A stretch of 64,000 nucleotides of DNA, taken from positions 42,601 to 106,600 of the forward strand of contig NZ_FMBA01000004.1 of assembly GCF_900094935.1 (NCBI RefSeq), written 5' to 3'. The notes below the pieces were generated by a model. The model worked only from the letters and a program-made list of their open reading frames with translations, made no database searches and was not told the DNA's origin. Source of the stretch: Gilliamella intestini. Lineage in GTDB: Bacteria; Pseudomonadota; Gammaproteobacteria; Enterobacterales; Orbaceae. Shown here piece after piece: positions 45,335-55,876 of the stretch (its first letter is position 1; every line of letters starts with the position of its first letter). A program made the position numbers and the translations under genes.

Positions 45335-45961
45335 TCAATGACATTCAAAAATATACCAAACTAATTGATAAGCGATATAAAACATTATACACCCAATCAA
45401 AAAGTCCAATATGATCCAAACCTTTTTTTGTTTAAATAGTGGTGTTAGCAATCTTGCGCCATAACCTATTCCAAAAAACCAAATGAACGAAACACAAACA
45501 GCACCAATTAAAAAAGCCAATTTTTGTTGGCTTGTTAATGTGCCAGCAATTCCACCCACAATAACAACAGTATCCAAATAGACATGAGGATTAAGTAGTG
45601 TAACAGCCAAGGTTGCCAGTACAACTTTTAATAAGTTGTTATTTTTTAGTTTTTTAGATTCTATTTGCATGCTACTTGTGCCTTTAATTGCATTTTTAAA
45701 CGCACAAAAGCCATACCAAACTAAAAAAACCGCCCCAGAGATTGCTAAAATATTAGTAATTAAAGAATTGCTACTAATAAAAGTACCTATCCCAAAAATC
45801 CCAATTGACATTAAGGCAAAATCACAAACAAAACAAATTGCCGACACATAAAAGATATGATTTTTTAGTAATCCTTGCTTGAGCACAAATAAATTTTGAG
45901 CACCAATGGCAATAATTAAACTCGCTGAAATTAATGCACCACGTAATATTGCTGATAGCAT
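45335..45961 (-). CDS. LysE/ArgO-family amino-acid exporter
   Basis: 208 residues with about six membrane segments. The start GALISASLIIAIGAQNLFVLKQGL and the motif LLNPHVYLDTVVIVGGIAGTL near 120-141 are signatures of LysE/ArgO exporters of basic amino acids. The E. coli member ArgO exports arginine. Which amino acid is moved here cannot be read from sequence. The gene is monocistronic, next to the tRNA-Lys region on the opposite strand. No ArgP-type regulator gene is adjacent. Confidence 0.9.
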   Translation of the reverse strand: MLSAILRGALISASLIIAIGAQNLFVLKQGLLKNHIFYVSAICFVCDFALMSIGIFGIGTFISSNSLITNILAISGAVFLVWYGFCAFKNAIKGTSSMQIESKKLKNNNLLKVVLATLAVTLLNPHVYLDTVVIVGGIAGTLTSQQKLAFLIGAVCVSFIWFFGIGYGARLLTPLFKQKKVWIILDFLIGCIMFYIAYQLVWYIFECH

Positions 45962-46203
45962 TTTTTGATAATTCTTAGGTAAATATAAAACAGAGTGAAT
46001 ATATATTACTCCTCTTGTAAAGCGTCAATAAACGACTAATAGACTCATTGATATATTTTAAACTATCGAAATTACTCACTTTGTTTACAGCCATTTAAGC
46101 AACTACACATAATAAATAAATATATATAAAAAAACAAATAAATATCATATAAATGACAAAATAACTTTTTGATATTATGAATAAAAATAACTATCACTCA
46201 TTT

Positions 46204-46796
46204 AGCTAAACGCTCTATGGTCATTCGCTAGAGCATTTATAATCTGCTAAAAAAGCCTGATGAAAGCTGTTTGTGTCTTTAACCAGTAAGAACGAACGTT
46301 ATAAAGCCATCAGCTAGGGTATTAAACGTTTGTTTAAAATCGAAAAACCCATTAAAAATAAATTAAGACGGCAAGCTAAAGCCGATAACAAAACCTATCT
46401 AAGCGAAATGCAACAGGCTGATACCTAAAGTTTGCCGTTACTTAAAAATCAAACAAAGCAGCAAACTAGATAATATTTCCATTTTCATATCTATTTGATT
46501 TTTAAGTTTTTTATACATAAACGTAGTACACTCCTGAAACTTTTTAACAAAAAATATATTATCTTGATTTATTTAGATAAACTGTGTGATAACCGGTATA
46601 TCAAGCAAAAATTACCTGCCCATAAACTAATGGAAAAGCCGAAAGCATGATACGAACTTTGAATTGAGATGCGGCATAATCAGCCAATATTTAGCGATGC
46701 AAAAGAGCGAAAACAAAAGCTTAAACGTTTGATTAATTTTTATCATACCGTTAAACCACATAAAGCGATTTCAGGAAAAACGCCTTATGCGCTTTA
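46204..46796 (+). pseudogene. IS481-type transposase, heavily decayed
   Basis: Plus-strand pieces in order: SIYNLLKKPDE; LTSKNERYKAIS(stop)GIKRLFKIE; KPIKNKLRRQAKADNKTYLS; EMQQADT(stop)SLPLLKNQTK; then after an unrelated insert DKLCDN; and ERKQKLKRLINFYHTVKPHK, AISGKTPYAL. These match the N-terminal DNA-binding part, the linker and the C-terminal end of the integrase core in IS481-type transposases (FYNTVKPHKGI..TPYE is usual). Several stops and a large internal loss show it is dead. A copy of the dispersed repeat (46511-46557) interrupts it. No clear terminal repeats remain. The rest of the spacer 45962-46968 shows no other gene. Confidence 0.75.
46511..46557 (-). repeat. Dispersed 45-bp repeat, copy 4
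   Basis: On the minus strand reads TTAAAAAGTTTCAGGAGTGT followed by ACTACGTTTATGTATAAAA. It lies in the middle of the IS481-type relic. Confidence 0.6.
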
Positions 46797-46911
46797 GCGG
46801 ATTATTTTAATCATGAAGTTTGAATTACTTGGCGTTTGCCTACATATTAGGTTGTAAAATCGCATTCGCATTGATGATAAAGATAAACTCATGTAACGAA
46901 TATAATACTTA

Positions 46912-46954
46912 AAAAATAAAAAGATTAACTGCAAAATATCACAGTTAATCTTTT
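46912..46954 (-). terminator. Terminator of the hexuronate operon
   Basis: A perfect 13-bp stem (AAAAGATTAACTG / CAGTTAATCTTTT) with a 10-base loop; a T-rich run follows on the minus strand. It lies 15 bases past the gntP-type stop codon. Confidence 0.85.
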
Positions 46955-46968
46955 CAAAAAAATTACAA

Positions 46969-48312
46969 TTAAGCAATAATACTTATAATTATCACAACAG
47001 CTAAACCAACAATTGAATTAACTAGTTCTAATAAGCCCCATGTTTTTAAAGTATCTTTGATTGATAAATCAAAGTAACCTTTAAATAACCAAAAAGAAGC
47101 ATCGTTAATATGAGTCAATGTATTAGACCCCGCAGCAGTTGCAAGTACAAGTAAGGCTGGGTTCACACCACTCATAATCCCCGTAGTAGGATCGATAACT
47201 GCAGCACCGATAATTCCAGCTGCTGTCATAGCAGAAACAACACCTTGCCCTGTTGCTAAACGGATTAACACAGTAATTAACCATGCCATAATATAAGGAG
47301 ATACCCCGCCAGTTGACATTAATTGACCAATAGTATCGCCAATACCAGTATCGATGATAATTTGCTTTAATGCGCCACCGGCACCAATAATTAGTACAAC
47401 CATTGCAATACCTTTTACTGCATTATCAAAAGACGTCATAACCCATTCCATTGAATGATTAAGTTTCTTCCCAAATAAGATAAAAGCAGCAATCATTGCA
47501 ATGAACATTGCAATTTGAGATGATCCAATAAAGTTGAGAACGCAATAAGCTGTTGTGCCTTTTTCTAACCATATATTTGCTATTGTGGTTGCTATCATGA
47601 TATAAGCAGGAATCAAAGGAACAGTAATTGATGTAAAAAAAGAAGGAAGATTATTTTCATCAATAGGCGTTTCAGATTGTAAAAACTTTGGAGTGGGTCT
47701 TTCTAAATTACCGAGAAATTTAGGAAGAATTATACCAGCACAAATTACTGAGGGAATTGCGACAATAAGTCCATAAATATAGACCATTCCCATATCAGCC
47801 CCATAGGCATTAACTAAAGCTACAGGTCCTGGTTGTGGAGGAAATAATGAGTGGGCTGTGGTTGCTGCTGCAACTCCAGGAATAGCTAGTTTTAAAAATG
47901 GAATTTTCGCTTCTTTTGCTAATGCAATTACTAACGGAGCTAATATGATAAATGCGGCCTCATAAAACATTGCTAGACCAAATATAAGCCCCATAATAAT
48001 GATCGCTATTTTTACATATTTAATCCCAAGTTTTTTTAATAATGTCTGAGCAATTTGATGAGCTGCACCTGAATCAACCATTAATTTACCAATAACAGCC
48101 CCAAAAACTACAATAATAGCTAATTCACCAAGTGTTCCACCAAATCCTGATTTAATCGTTTTAAGAATACTCAATAAATCCATTTTAGCCATCAGACCAA
48201 CAAATATTGCAGCAGCTAATAATGCAACCATTGAATTTATTTTAAAGCGAATATTTAAAATCAACATTAATCCTATCCCAAGGATCACCCAAAGAATATT
48301 TAAAAACTCCAT
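46969..48312 (-). CDS. GntP-family permease
   Basis: 447 residues, about twelve membrane segments, of the gluconate:proton symporter family (GntP, GntT, IdnT). Family motifs seen are [23 protein letters not shown] near 57-80 and [21 protein letters not shown] [20 protein letters not shown] near 148-167. [17 protein letters not shown] near 357 and [20 protein letters not shown] near 400-419 complete the set. It is last in a run uxuB-uxaC-exuT-gntP, so its substrate is probably an aldonate or hexuronate intermediate such as fructuronate or gluconate. In E. coli gntP is co-regulated with uxuAB. A gap of about 200 bases from exuT may hold its own promoter. Confidence 0.88.
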   Translation of the reverse strand: MEFLNILWVILGIGLMLILNIRFKINSMVALLAAAIFVGLMAKMDLLSILKTIKSGFGGTLGELAIIVVFGAVIGKLMVDSGAAHQIAQTLLKKLGIKYVKIAIIIMGLIFGLAMFYEAAFIILAPLVIALAKEAKIPFLKLAIPGVAAATTAHSLFPPQPGPVALVNAYGADMGMVYIYGLIVAIPSVICAGIILPKFLGNLERPTPKFLQSETPIDENNLPSFFTSITVPLIPAYIMIATTIANIWLEKGTTAYCVLNFIGSSQIAMFIAMIAAFILFGKKLNHSMEWVMTSFDNAVKGIAMVVLIIGAGGALKQIIIDTGIGDTIGQLMSTGGVSPYIMAWLITVLIRLATGQGVVSAMTAAGIIGAAVIDPTTGIMSGVNPALLVLATAAGSNTLTHINDASFWLFKGYFDLSIKDTLKTWGLLELVNSIVGLAVVIIISIIA

Positions 48313-48515
48313 AAATAAAAGCCCCTATTCTCAATTTTATTTTTATTGGTTAAACATGAATCTGGCACATAGATTTCTTCTGTAAACAAGTTAATTGGTT
48401 CTCAAAATAAAAGTTATAAAAACTATTAGTAAATAGTAAAACAAAACACTAATAAAATAATGGCAAATACAGATCAGATATTGTATTTGCCTGTTTAAAG
48501 ATATAAGGAAAATAA

Positions 48516-49796
48516 CTAATTTCTTTCTAATTGAAAGTTACTGTTCTCAATTTTGTTTTCTCTGATAAAAATCCATAAAACAACGGCACCTATTACATCA
48601 AAGAAAGCTAACGCAATGAAAAATGGACCAAAACCAATAATCCCAACGAATGCTCCAATAAAGAGATTAAAAATTAGCTGACCTGTCCATGCACACGCTC
48701 CTGCCATTCCAACTGCCGTAGCCACTTGTTTTTTATTAAATAAATCGCCACCTAGTGTTGAAGCAACTGTAGATAATAGTTGATGAGAAAAACCACCTAA
48801 GCTAACTAAAAACACGGCTAAATAAGGGTTTTGAACAATACTTACAAAACCAATGGTCATCATAAGTACAGCGCCTATAGAAAAAGTAATTAATCTTGAT
48901 CTAATTAACGAAAAACCTCTATCATTTAAAAATTTAGCTACAAATCCACTAGCTAAACACCCTAAATCTGCCATTAAAAAAGGTAACCAAACAAACATAG
49001 CAATTTCTTTTAGGCTAAAGTGTAGTGTTTCAACAAAAAATATTGGTACCCAAAAGTTAATAGTACCCCAAGCAGGATCGGCAAGAAAACGAGCAATACC
49101 AATTCCCCAAAAGTTTCGTTGAGAAAGAATTGATGAAACAGAAACTTTTTCTTTTGTATCAATATCTAAATATTTCTCTTGTCCAGCCTCAATATATGCA
49201 CGTTCTTCAGCCGATAGCATTTTAGAATCTTTAGGATCTCGATAAAAAGTAAACCAGGCAAGTGCTGCAATCAATGCTAAAGAGCCAGAAACAACAAAAG
49301 CAAATTGCCAACTTTGAAATAAAATACACCAGGTAATTAAAGGTGGAGCTAGCATTGCACCAAATGAAGTACCCATATTAAATATGCCTGAAGCAATACC
49401 TCGTTCTTTTGCGGGAAACCATATAGATGCTGTTTTTATACCGGCGGGTATTGCTGAGGCTTCACTGAAACCCATTATACCTCTCATAAAAGCTAAACCT
49501 TGCCAGGTACCAGTTAATGCATGCCCCATAGTCGCAAGTCCCCACACAATAGCACAAATAGCAAAACCTAACCTTAATCCAATAGTATCAATAAAAAACC
49601 CCATAATTGGTTGACCAATTGTATAAGCCAATTGGAAGGCACTTACTACCCAAGAATATTGTTCTTTAGTAATACCTGTTGTTTCTAAGATAGTAGGGGC
49701 AGCAACACCCAAAGCTGTTCTGTCTAGGTAATTAATGATGGTAATTGCACAAATAAGTAATATCATGCTCCACCTAAATTTTTGTACTGTTTTCAT
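48516..49796 (-). CDS. exuT: Hexuronate MFS transporter
   Basis: 426 residues, twelve membrane segments, major facilitator of the anion:cation symporter type. The start MKTVQKFRWSMILLICAITIINYLDRTALGVAAP matches E. coli ExuT. Other signs are FIDTIGLRLGFAICAIVWGLATM near 68, MRGIMGFSEASAIPAGIKTASIWFP near 105 and NMGTSFGAMLAPPLITW near 145. ExuT brings in galacturonate and glucuronate. The ribosome-binding site AAGGAG lies before the ATG at 49796. It lies 41 bases after uxaC, in the same operon. Confidence 0.92.
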   Translation of the reverse strand: MKTVQKFRWSMILLICAITIINYLDRTALGVAAPTILETTGITKEQYSWVVSAFQLAYTIGQPIMGFFIDTIGLRLGFAICAIVWGLATMGHALTGTWQGLAFMRGIMGFSEASAIPAGIKTASIWFPAKERGIASGIFNMGTSFGAMLAPPLITWCILFQSWQFAFVVSGSLALIAALAWFTFYRDPKDSKMLSAEERAYIEAGQEKYLDIDTKEKVSVSSILSQRNFWGIGIARFLADPAWGTINFWVPIFFVETLHFSLKEIAMFVWLPFLMADLGCLASGFVAKFLNDRGFSLIRSRLITFSIGAVLMMTIGFVSIVQNPYLAVFLVSLGGFSHQLLSTVASTLGGDLFNKKQVATAVGMAGACAWTGQLIFNLFIGAFVGIIGFGPFFIALAFFDVIGAVVLWIFIRENKIENSNFQLERN

Positions 49797-49837
49797 TATT
49801 ACTCCTTATTATTCCCTGTAAACTTTAATTATTGTTA

Positions 49838-51244
49838 CTATTTAGAAAAGTAGAAATTAGCATTATTGAAGCAAATATCTTGGATCATCTTTCCTACCAA
49901 ATTAAAATCAGCAGGAATTTCACCATTTTCGATCCAATTGCCGACCATATTGCACAAAATTCTTCTAAAATACTCATGTCTTGTAAATGAGAGGAAACTA
50001 CGTGAGTCAGTTAACATTCCAACAAATTGGCTCAATAAACCCATTTGTGAAAGCTGCATAAGTTGACGCTCCATGCCATCTTTTTGGTCATTGAACCACC
50101 ACCCTGATCCAAATTGGATTTTGCCAGCGATACCAGAACCTTGGAAATTACCAGCCATTGTAGCTAGCACTTCGTTATCTCTAGGATTTAAGCAATATAG
50201 TATTGTTTTAGGTAACTCATCGGTCAGATCTAAAGTTCCCAACAATGAAGATAAAGGTTCAGCGATCGGTCTATCACCAATTGAATCAAATCCTGCATCT
50301 GGCCCCAGCAATTTATACATCCGTTGATTATTATTGCGTAAAGCACCTAAGTGTAATTGCATAACCCAATTACGTTTATGATATTGTTTACCTAACCAAA
50401 CAAGAACTGCTGTACTAAATTGTGCTATTTCTAATTCAGATAAAGATTGATTATTTAGACGTTTTTTGAGTATTAAATCGAGTTGTTTTTCTGAAGGGAT
50501 ATCTGCGTAGCGTAATATCTCAATACCATGATCTGATGCTTCACAGCCATGCTGTTCAAAGTGATCAAGCCTTTTTAATAATGCAGTGAGCAGTTCTGAA
50601 AAAGTGTTTATTTCAATATCACAAACCTGACCTAATTGAGAAATATAGTCAGGAAATCCAGATAGTTCAATTTTAAATACTTTATCAGGTCGCCAACTAG
50701 GTCTTACTTTAGTTTCAAAGGAACCATCCAAGCTTATTTGTTTATGGTATTGAAGTGAATCAATTGGATCATCAGTAGTACCTACTGCCCTAACATTCAT
50801 TTGTTTCAAAATACCTTTTGTCGAAAATTCTTTTGTAGCTAATTGTTCATTAGCCTGAAGCCAAATTTTTTCAGCTGTTTTTTCATTAAAAAGAATATGT
50901 TTGATACCAAATGGACGTCTTAACTCCAAATGAGTCCAATGATAAATTGGATTACCCAATGTCAAAGGAACAACTTTTGCCCAAGCTAAGTATTTTTCGT
51001 AATCTGATGCATTGCCAGTAATAAATTTCTCATCTACCCCGGCGGTACGAAGAACTCTCCATTTATAGTGATCACCGGCAAGCCAAATCTCAGCTAAATT
51101 ACAAAAATTTTTATTATCCGCAATATCTTTTGGCGGTAAATGGCAATGATAATCATATATTGGTTGATCTGCCGCATAATCAAAGTAAAGTCTTTGCGCT
51201 GTTTCGGTTTGTAACAAAAAGTTTTCATCCAAAAAGTTTTTCAT
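49838..51244 (-). CDS. uxaC: Glucuronate/galacturonate isomerase
   Basis: 468 residues (E. coli 470). It isomerises glucuronate to fructuronate and galacturonate to tagaturonate. It is a metal-free member of the amidohydrolase superfamily. Seen: [17 protein letters not shown] near 29, [17 protein letters not shown] near 53, [11 protein letters not shown] near 109, [17 protein letters not shown] near 151, [11 protein letters not shown] near 295 and [19 protein letters not shown] near 415. It lies between uxuB and exuT with short gaps. No uxaA or uxaB gene is present in the window, so the route visible here is the glucuronate branch. Confidence 0.95.
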   Translation of the reverse strand: MKNFLDENFLLQTETAQRLYFDYAADQPIYDYHCHLPPKDIADNKNFCNLAEIWLAGDHYKWRVLRTAGVDEKFITGNASDYEKYLAWAKVVPLTLGNPIYHWTHLELRRPFGIKHILFNEKTAEKIWLQANEQLATKEFSTKGILKQMNVRAVGTTDDPIDSLQYHKQISLDGSFETKVRPSWRPDKVFKIELSGFPDYISQLGQVCDIEINTFSELLTALLKRLDHFEQHGCEASDHGIEILRYADIPSEKQLDLILKKRLNNQSLSELEIAQFSTAVLVWLGKQYHKRNWVMQLHLGALRNNNQRMYKLLGPDAGFDSIGDRPIAEPLSSLLGTLDLTDELPKTILYCLNPRDNEVLATMAGNFQGSGIAGKIQFGSGWWFNDQKDGMERQLMQLSQMGLLSQFVGMLTDSRSFLSFTRHEYFRRILCNMVGNWIENGEIPADFNLVGKMIQDICFNNANFYFSK

Positions 51245-51273
51245 TATATTTAATCCGCCCTTTAGTTTGATAA

Positions 51274-52743
51274 TTAGTTTGATAAATTGCTGACAGTCTG
51301 TTTTGCCCCATAGTTCATTAAAGAAAGATAATGTATTGTCACTTTTTCTTTAAATAATGTATTGTTCGGCAAATCTAAACCAAAGACAGCCTCTAGACGT
51401 AATAGAGCATTTACTCGTTCAACGCCATCAATACTCGTTTTAACAATAGTTTGTAGTTGCTCACTCATTGGATCTCGTAAATCTATCGGCTGGTTATTAT
51501 CATCAATGCCGCCGACATAGCGCATCCAACTCGCAATCCCTAAAGCTAATAATGAAAAATCTGAACCATTTTTGATATGCCAACGGATTGAATCGAGCAT
51601 TCTTTGCGGCAATTTTTGAGTACCATCCATCGCAATCTGCCATGTTTTATGTTTTAATGATGGATTACTAAAACGTTCAATAAGTTTGTTTGCATATTGT
51701 TTCAAATTAACATGACTAGGGACGTGAAGTGTTGGTGCTTGTTGTTGCATCATCAATGTTAAAGTTGCTTTTTTATAATTAACATCATTCATGCAATCAT
51801 TAATGTGCTCGTAACCAGCCAAATAGCCTAAGTAGGCTAAAAAAGAATGGCTACCATTTAGCATACGAAGTTTCATCTCTTCATATGGAACAACATTATC
51901 AACGAATTCAGCACCGACTTCATTCCAATTAGGGCGGTTAGTCACAAAATTATCTTCTATAACCCACTGAATAAAAGGTTCACAAGCAATACCACATGGA
52001 TCAAACATACCGCCTAATGTATCTTCAATTTCAGTTAATGTTTCAGATGTTGCGGCAGGGACAATACGGTCAACCATAGTACATGGGAATGTTGTATTAG
52101 ACTCGATCCAATTTGCTAATTGTGGATCTCGAGCATTAGCTAATCCTAGTATTGCTTTTTTTAAGACTAATCCATTTTCAGGAATATTATCGCATGATAA
52201 AGCAGTAAAGGATTTTAACCCTCGTTGCATTCTTCTATAAAGCGCCTCAACAATAACACCTGGGGCAGATATAGGCTTTGTTGGATTCGCTAAGTCAGCT
52301 TTAATTAATGCATTATTCAAATCTAATCTAGCTCCACTAGGTAACATGCAATATCCCTTTTCTGTTACTGTTAATGAAACAATTTCAACTACTGGATCCG
52401 TCATCTTTTCTAAAATTGCATCTATGCCATCTGTTGGTGCTAATAATGATTCTTTTACGCTACCAATAATAAATGCTTCTTTTGATGTTGCGCCTTTTTC
52501 TAACACAGTATACAAATGGTCTTGTTTACGAATTTCATTAATTAATTCTTCACCACCAACAATATTAACTTCACAAATACCCCAGTCACAGTTTCCCTTG
52601 TTAAGTAAACGATCGGTCAATAACGCTTGATGAGCACGGTGAAAGGCACCGAATCCCAAATGAACAATTCGTGAGGTTATTTTTTGCCGATCATATAAAG
52701 GTCTATGTTGAATTGATTTAGGAAGATTTACTAAATTTAACAT
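51274..52743 (-). CDS. uxuB: Fructuronate reductase (D-mannonate oxidoreductase)
   Basis: 489 residues (E. coli 486), NADH-dependent, converting fructuronate to mannonate. Seen: the Rossmann start [18 protein letters not shown] near 24-41, LTVTEKGYC near 122, SCDNIPENG near 177, [10 protein letters not shown] near 216 and [19 protein letters not shown] near 295-313, with the catalytic lysine/histidine region there. The ATG at 52743 fits the family; an in-frame extension to 52797 is not used. It is the first gene of the leftward operon, facing uxuR across a 276-base control region. Confidence 0.95.
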   Translation of the reverse strand: MLNLVNLPKSIQHRPLYDRQKITSRIVHLGFGAFHRAHQALLTDRLLNKGNCDWGICEVNIVGGEELINEIRKQDHLYTVLEKGATSKEAFIIGSVKESLLAPTDGIDAILEKMTDPVVEIVSLTVTEKGYCMLPSGARLDLNNALIKADLANPTKPISAPGVIVEALYRRMQRGLKSFTALSCDNIPENGLVLKKAILGLANARDPQLANWIESNTTFPCTMVDRIVPAATSETLTEIEDTLGGMFDPCGIACEPFIQWVIEDNFVTNRPNWNEVGAEFVDNVVPYEEMKLRMLNGSHSFLAYLGYLAGYEHINDCMNDVNYKKATLTLMMQQQAPTLHVPSHVNLKQYANKLIERFSNPSLKHKTWQIAMDGTQKLPQRMLDSIRWHIKNGSDFSLLALGIASWMRYVGGIDDNNQPIDLRDPMSEQLQTIVKTSIDGVERVNALLRLEAVFGLDLPNNTLFKEKVTIHYLSLMNYGAKQTVSNLSN

Positions 52744-52833
52744 TTTATTCACCGTGATTATCTGTTTAATTACCTTATTGGTTAGATATATTTTCATTTG
52801 TTGCCGAAATTTTCATCCCAATTTCTTCTTTTT

Positions 52834-52849
52834 TGTGATGCAGATCACG
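52834..52849. promoter_or_regulatory. CRP-binding site
   Basis: TGTGA-TGCAGA-TCACG matches the CRP consensus TGTGA-N6-TCACA at nine of ten half-site bases. It is placed between uxuB and uxuR, about 90 bases before uxuB, as expected for cAMP control of sugar-acid use. Confidence 0.8.
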
Positions 52850-52900
52850 TTTTTTGGTTTATTTTATGTGTGACGCTCAAAAAAACTATAATATGAAACC

Positions 52901-52919
52901 ATATTGGCATACCAATTAT
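52901..52919. promoter_or_regulatory. UxuR/ExuR operator
   Basis: ATATTGGCATACCAATTAT contains ATTGG-CA-TACCAAT, nearly the palindrome known for E. coli UxuR/ExuR (AAATTGGTATACCAATTT). It is centred between uxuB and uxuR, so it can control both directions. Confidence 0.8.
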
Positions 52920-53019
52920 GAGATTAAATCAATTTATCCCATAATTGACTTATAGTACTTGTAATAATTAGCGTATAATTACTCAAATTAGACCGAAATT
53001 AGAATAAGGATTATAAATA

Positions 53020-53781
53020 ATGCTAACAGTTAATCGGCTATATCAAGAAATTGGCAATGAACTTAAATCACTATTAAAAGGTGGTACCTATAAAATTGGT
53101 GACCGATTACCGCCAGAAAGAGATATTGCAGAGGCATTTAATGTAAGTAGAACCGTAGTAAGAGAAGCGCTAATTATGCTAGAACTTGAAAATCTAGTCA
53201 CTGTCAAAAAAGGTTCTGGCGTATATGTAATTGGTTTACCAAATGAAATATTATCAGAAACAGATAAAAAAATTGAAGAAGAGGATTTTGGTCCTTTTGA
53301 ACTATTACAAGCTAGACAATTAATTGAAAGTAATATTGCCGCTTTTGCTGCTTCACAAATTGTAAAATCAGATGTTATTGAGTTAAGAGCTATTTTAGAA
53401 CAAGAACGACAAATTTTAGAACTAGGTATTTTAGATGACTATAGTGCAGATGAAATGTTTCATATTGCAATAGCAAAAGCGACCAAGAATTCAATACTTG
53501 AAAGTCTGTTAAATGATTTATGGCAAAAACGTACCGCTAGCAAAATGTGGAGGCAACTACACAGTCGAATTACTGATCATAGTTATAGAAAAAAATGGCT
53601 TTATGACCATGAAAAAATTTTACAAGCGTTACAGGTAAAAGATGCAATGGCCGCACGTCATGCTATGTGGCAACATTTAGAAAATGTTAAACAAACATTA
53701 ATGGCAGTTTCGGATAGCGAAGATCCAAATTTTGATGGTTATTTATTTGACTCAATTCCGGTTAACATTGTTAATCAATAG
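53020..53781 (+). CDS. uxuR: Hexuronate regulator UxuR (GntR family, FadR subgroup)
   Basis: 253 residues. The winged helix-turn-helix is at about 5-75 (GDRLPPERDIAEAFNVSRTVVREALIMLELENLVTVKKGSGVYV). The all-helical FCD effector domain follows (FELLQARQLIESNIAAFAA, DEMFHIAIAKATKNSILESLLNDLW, WLYDHEKILQALQVKDAMAARHAMWQHL), with the metal-ligand Asp/His set in place. Close to E. coli UxuR/ExuR, which bind fructuronate or hexuronates and repress. A TATAAT lies at 52974-52979 and the operator at 52901-52919, which suggests autoregulation. It lies about 70 bases before uxuA in the same direction. Confidence 0.92.
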   Translation: MLTVNRLYQEIGNELKSLLKGGTYKIGDRLPPERDIAEAFNVSRTVVREALIMLELENLVTVKKGSGVYVIGLPNEILSETDKKIEEEDFGPFELLQARQLIESNIAAFAASQIVKSDVIELRAILEQERQILELGILDDYSADEMFHIAIAKATKNSILESLLNDLWQKRTASKMWRQLHSRITDHSYRKKWLYDHEKILQALQVKDAMAARHAMWQHLENVKQTLMAVSDSEDPNFDGYLFDSIPVNIVNQ

Positions 53782-53852
53782 ATAATAATCAGCATTGTTT
53801 ATAGATCTTTATTATTTTAGAAAAACAAAATGAAATCGTGAAGGAGATTTAT

Positions 53853-55034
53853 ATGGAACAAACGATGCGTTGGTTTGGACCAAATGACCTAGTATCATTA
53901 GATGATATTAAACAAGCTGGAGCAACTGGAATTGTTACAGCTTTACACCATATTCCCAATGGAGAAGTTTGGACCATTGAAGAAATTCAAAAACGAAAAA
54001 ATGTTATTGAAGAAAAAGGATTAACATGGTCTGTTGTAGAAAGTATTCCTGTTCATGAAGAAATAAAAACCCATACAGGAAACGTTTTGCAGCATATTGA
54101 AAATTACAAACAATCTATTAGAAATTTAGCAGCTTGTGGCATTGATACTGTTTGTTACAATTTTATGCCAGTTTTAGATTGGACTCGTACTGATCTTGCT
54201 TATGAGTTGCCTGATGGTTCAAAAGCATTACGTTTTGACCAAACAGCGTTTGCAGCATTTGATATCTTTATATTACAAAGACCCAATGCAGAAAAAGATT
54301 ACTCAAAAGAAGATATAGCTTCAGCTAAATCTTCTTTTGAAAAAATGACGCAATCAGAAAAAGATAAGCTTATTGCTAACATTATCGCTGGCTTACCTGG
54401 TGCAGAAGAAGGTTATTCTCTTGATCAATTTAGGGCACACCTTGCAACCTATGATGGTATTGATAAAACCAAATTACGTGAAAATTATGCCTATTTTTTA
54501 AAAGCTATTGTACCTATTGCAGAAGAAGTCGGTGTGGTATTAACAGTACATCCTGATGATCCTCCTCGACCTATCTTGGGTTTACCTCGTATAGTTTCAA
54601 CTATTGAAGATATGCAATGGATTAAAGATACAGTTGACAGTATTCATAATGGCTTTTGTTTCTGTACAGGATCTTATGGCGTTCGTAACGATAATGATTT
54701 GGCAACAATGGCTGAAAAATTTGCTGATCGTGTTCATTTCATTCACTTACGCGCAACGGTTCGAGAAGAAAACCCATTATCTTTTCATGAAGGCGATCAT
54801 TTAGCTGGTGATGTTGACATGTATGCCGTAATAAAGGCGCTTATTACAGAAGAACAGAGACGTAAAAAAGCAGGAATCAAACGCTCAATCCCTGTTCGTC
54901 CAGATCATGGACATCAAATGTTGGACGATCTGAAGAAAAAGACAAATCCAGGTTATTCAGCTATAGGCCGTTTACGAGGTTTAGCCGAAATTCGCGGTGT
55001 TGAGTATGCTATTCTTCGAGCTTTTTTTAACTAG
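53853..55034 (+). CDS. uxuA: D-mannonate dehydratase
   Basis: 393 residues (E. coli 394). It dehydrates mannonate to 2-keto-3-deoxygluconate with a divalent metal. Seen: [33 protein letters not shown] at the start, [18 protein letters not shown] near 114, [20 protein letters not shown] near 229 (metal ligand region), [14 protein letters not shown] near 263, [12 protein letters not shown] near 290 and VRPDHGHQM near 347. The ATG at 53853 has GAAGGAGA upstream and matches the E. coli start. It follows uxuR and ends at a terminator. Confidence 0.95.
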   Translation: MEQTMRWFGPNDLVSLDDIKQAGATGIVTALHHIPNGEVWTIEEIQKRKNVIEEKGLTWSVVESIPVHEEIKTHTGNVLQHIENYKQSIRNLAACGIDTVCYNFMPVLDWTRTDLAYELPDGSKALRFDQTAFAAFDIFILQRPNAEKDYSKEDIASAKSSFEKMTQSEKDKLIANIIAGLPGAEEGYSLDQFRAHLATYDGIDKTKLRENYAYFLKAIVPIAEEVGVVLTVHPDDPPRPILGLPRIVSTIEDMQWIKDTVDSIHNGFCFCTGSYGVRNDNDLATMAEKFADRVHFIHLRATVREENPLSFHEGDHLAGDVDMYAVIKALITEEQRRKKAGIKRSIPVRPDHGHQMLDDLKKKTNPGYSAIGRLRGLAEIRGVEYAILRAFFN

Positions 55035-55348
55035 TTGGACTAAATTATAATTAGTCAAAATCCTAACAATTCTAATGCCCTTTTAAGGGCATTTCTTTGA
55101 TATAAAATAATTAAAAAATACACATAATTCTTTTCTGAAATCTCAATCAATTCAGTTAATATTAGAAAAGTATTAAAAATAATTGTTTTGCATCTTAGTA
55201 AACAGTTTATTGTAATACATAAAATGCTATTAATGCATAACAATTTTGACATTACATTCTTTTAAGCGCTATATTGAATGTGATCTTTTCTACATCTATA
55301 TCGTTAAGCAGTTTTCTTAAAGCAGTTTAAATTTAAAGGAGATGTAAT
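55035..55348. other. Intergenic region after uxuA
   Basis: I see no gene here. It contains the uxuA terminator at 55074-55095 and, nearer 55348, the promoter region of the DUF3597 gene. The sequence is AT-rich. Confidence 0.6.
55074..55095 (+). terminator. Terminator after uxuA
   Basis: The self-complementary arms AATGCCCTT / AAGGGCATT are followed by TCTTT. It lies 40 bases past the uxuA stop. Confidence 0.8.
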
Positions 55349-55774
55349 ATGAATATTTTAAATAACATTTTTTCCAAAGTATTTCCAAGTGCTCAAGCAA
55401 CTGTAGATAATGCAGTTGATGCTGTGAAGGATAAAGTTGAAAATATCACCGCATCTGTTAAAAATACAGTATCAAGTGGTTCAGAGAAAGTCCAAGATAA
55501 AGTAGAGCAAAGCGCATCCGCAATTGATGTTACATCTATTCTTGAGAATTTAGCTAAAAAGCACCCTGAAACGCTTAACTGGAAAACATCTATCGTTGAT
55601 CTATTGAAATTATTAGGTATAGATAGCAGTTTAGATGCACGGAAAAATTTAGCAAAAGAACTGAATTATCCAGGCAATACTGATGATACCGCAGCAATGA
55701 ATACATGGTTAATCAAAGAAGTAATGAAAAAAATTGCTGAAAAAGGTGGTAATATAACTCATCTTTTTTCTTAA
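55349..55774 (+). CDS. DUF3597 domain protein
   Basis: 141 residues. The first about 65 are amphipathic and repetitive (NAVDAVKDKVENITASVKNTVSSGSEKVQDKVEQ), rather like LEA or coiled-coil stress proteins. The rest (VTSILENLAKKHPETLNWKTSIVDLLKLLGIDSSLDARKNLAKELNYPG and DDTAAMNTWLIKEVMKKIAEKGG) matches DUF3597. The function is unknown. A strong AAAGGAGATG site precedes the ATG and a terminator follows, so it is a well-expressed single gene. No signal peptide is seen. Confidence 0.85.
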   Translation: MNILNNIFSKVFPSAQATVDNAVDAVKDKVENITASVKNTVSSGSEKVQDKVEQSASAIDVTSILENLAKKHPETLNWKTSIVDLLKLLGIDSSLDARKNLAKELNYPGNTDDTAAMNTWLIKEVMKKIAEKGGNITHLFS

Positions 55775-55792
55775 AAAACGTTAAGACAATTA

Positions 55793-55822
55793 AATCCACC
55801 TAATATTTTAGGTGGATTATTT
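55793..55822. terminator. Terminator between the DUF3597 gene and pth
   Basis: An 11-bp perfect stem (AATCCACCTAA / TTAGGTGGATT) with a 4-base loop is followed by ATTTAATT. It serves the DUF3597 gene and may also serve pth, which converges on it. Confidence 0.75.
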
Positions 55823-55876
55823 AATTAAAATATAGAGTTATTTATTATTACGTTATTGAAAAATTTAATAATTTAA

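Noticed and set aside
45205..45414. A 69-codon open frame after tRNA-Lys
   Set aside because: It translates the palindromes and the repeated tRNA end and then runs into the antisense of the exporter gene; no ribosome-binding site is seen.
46794..46976. A 60-codon open frame on the minus strand beside gntP
   Set aside because: It covers the operon terminator and the end of the transposase relic and has no recognisable features.
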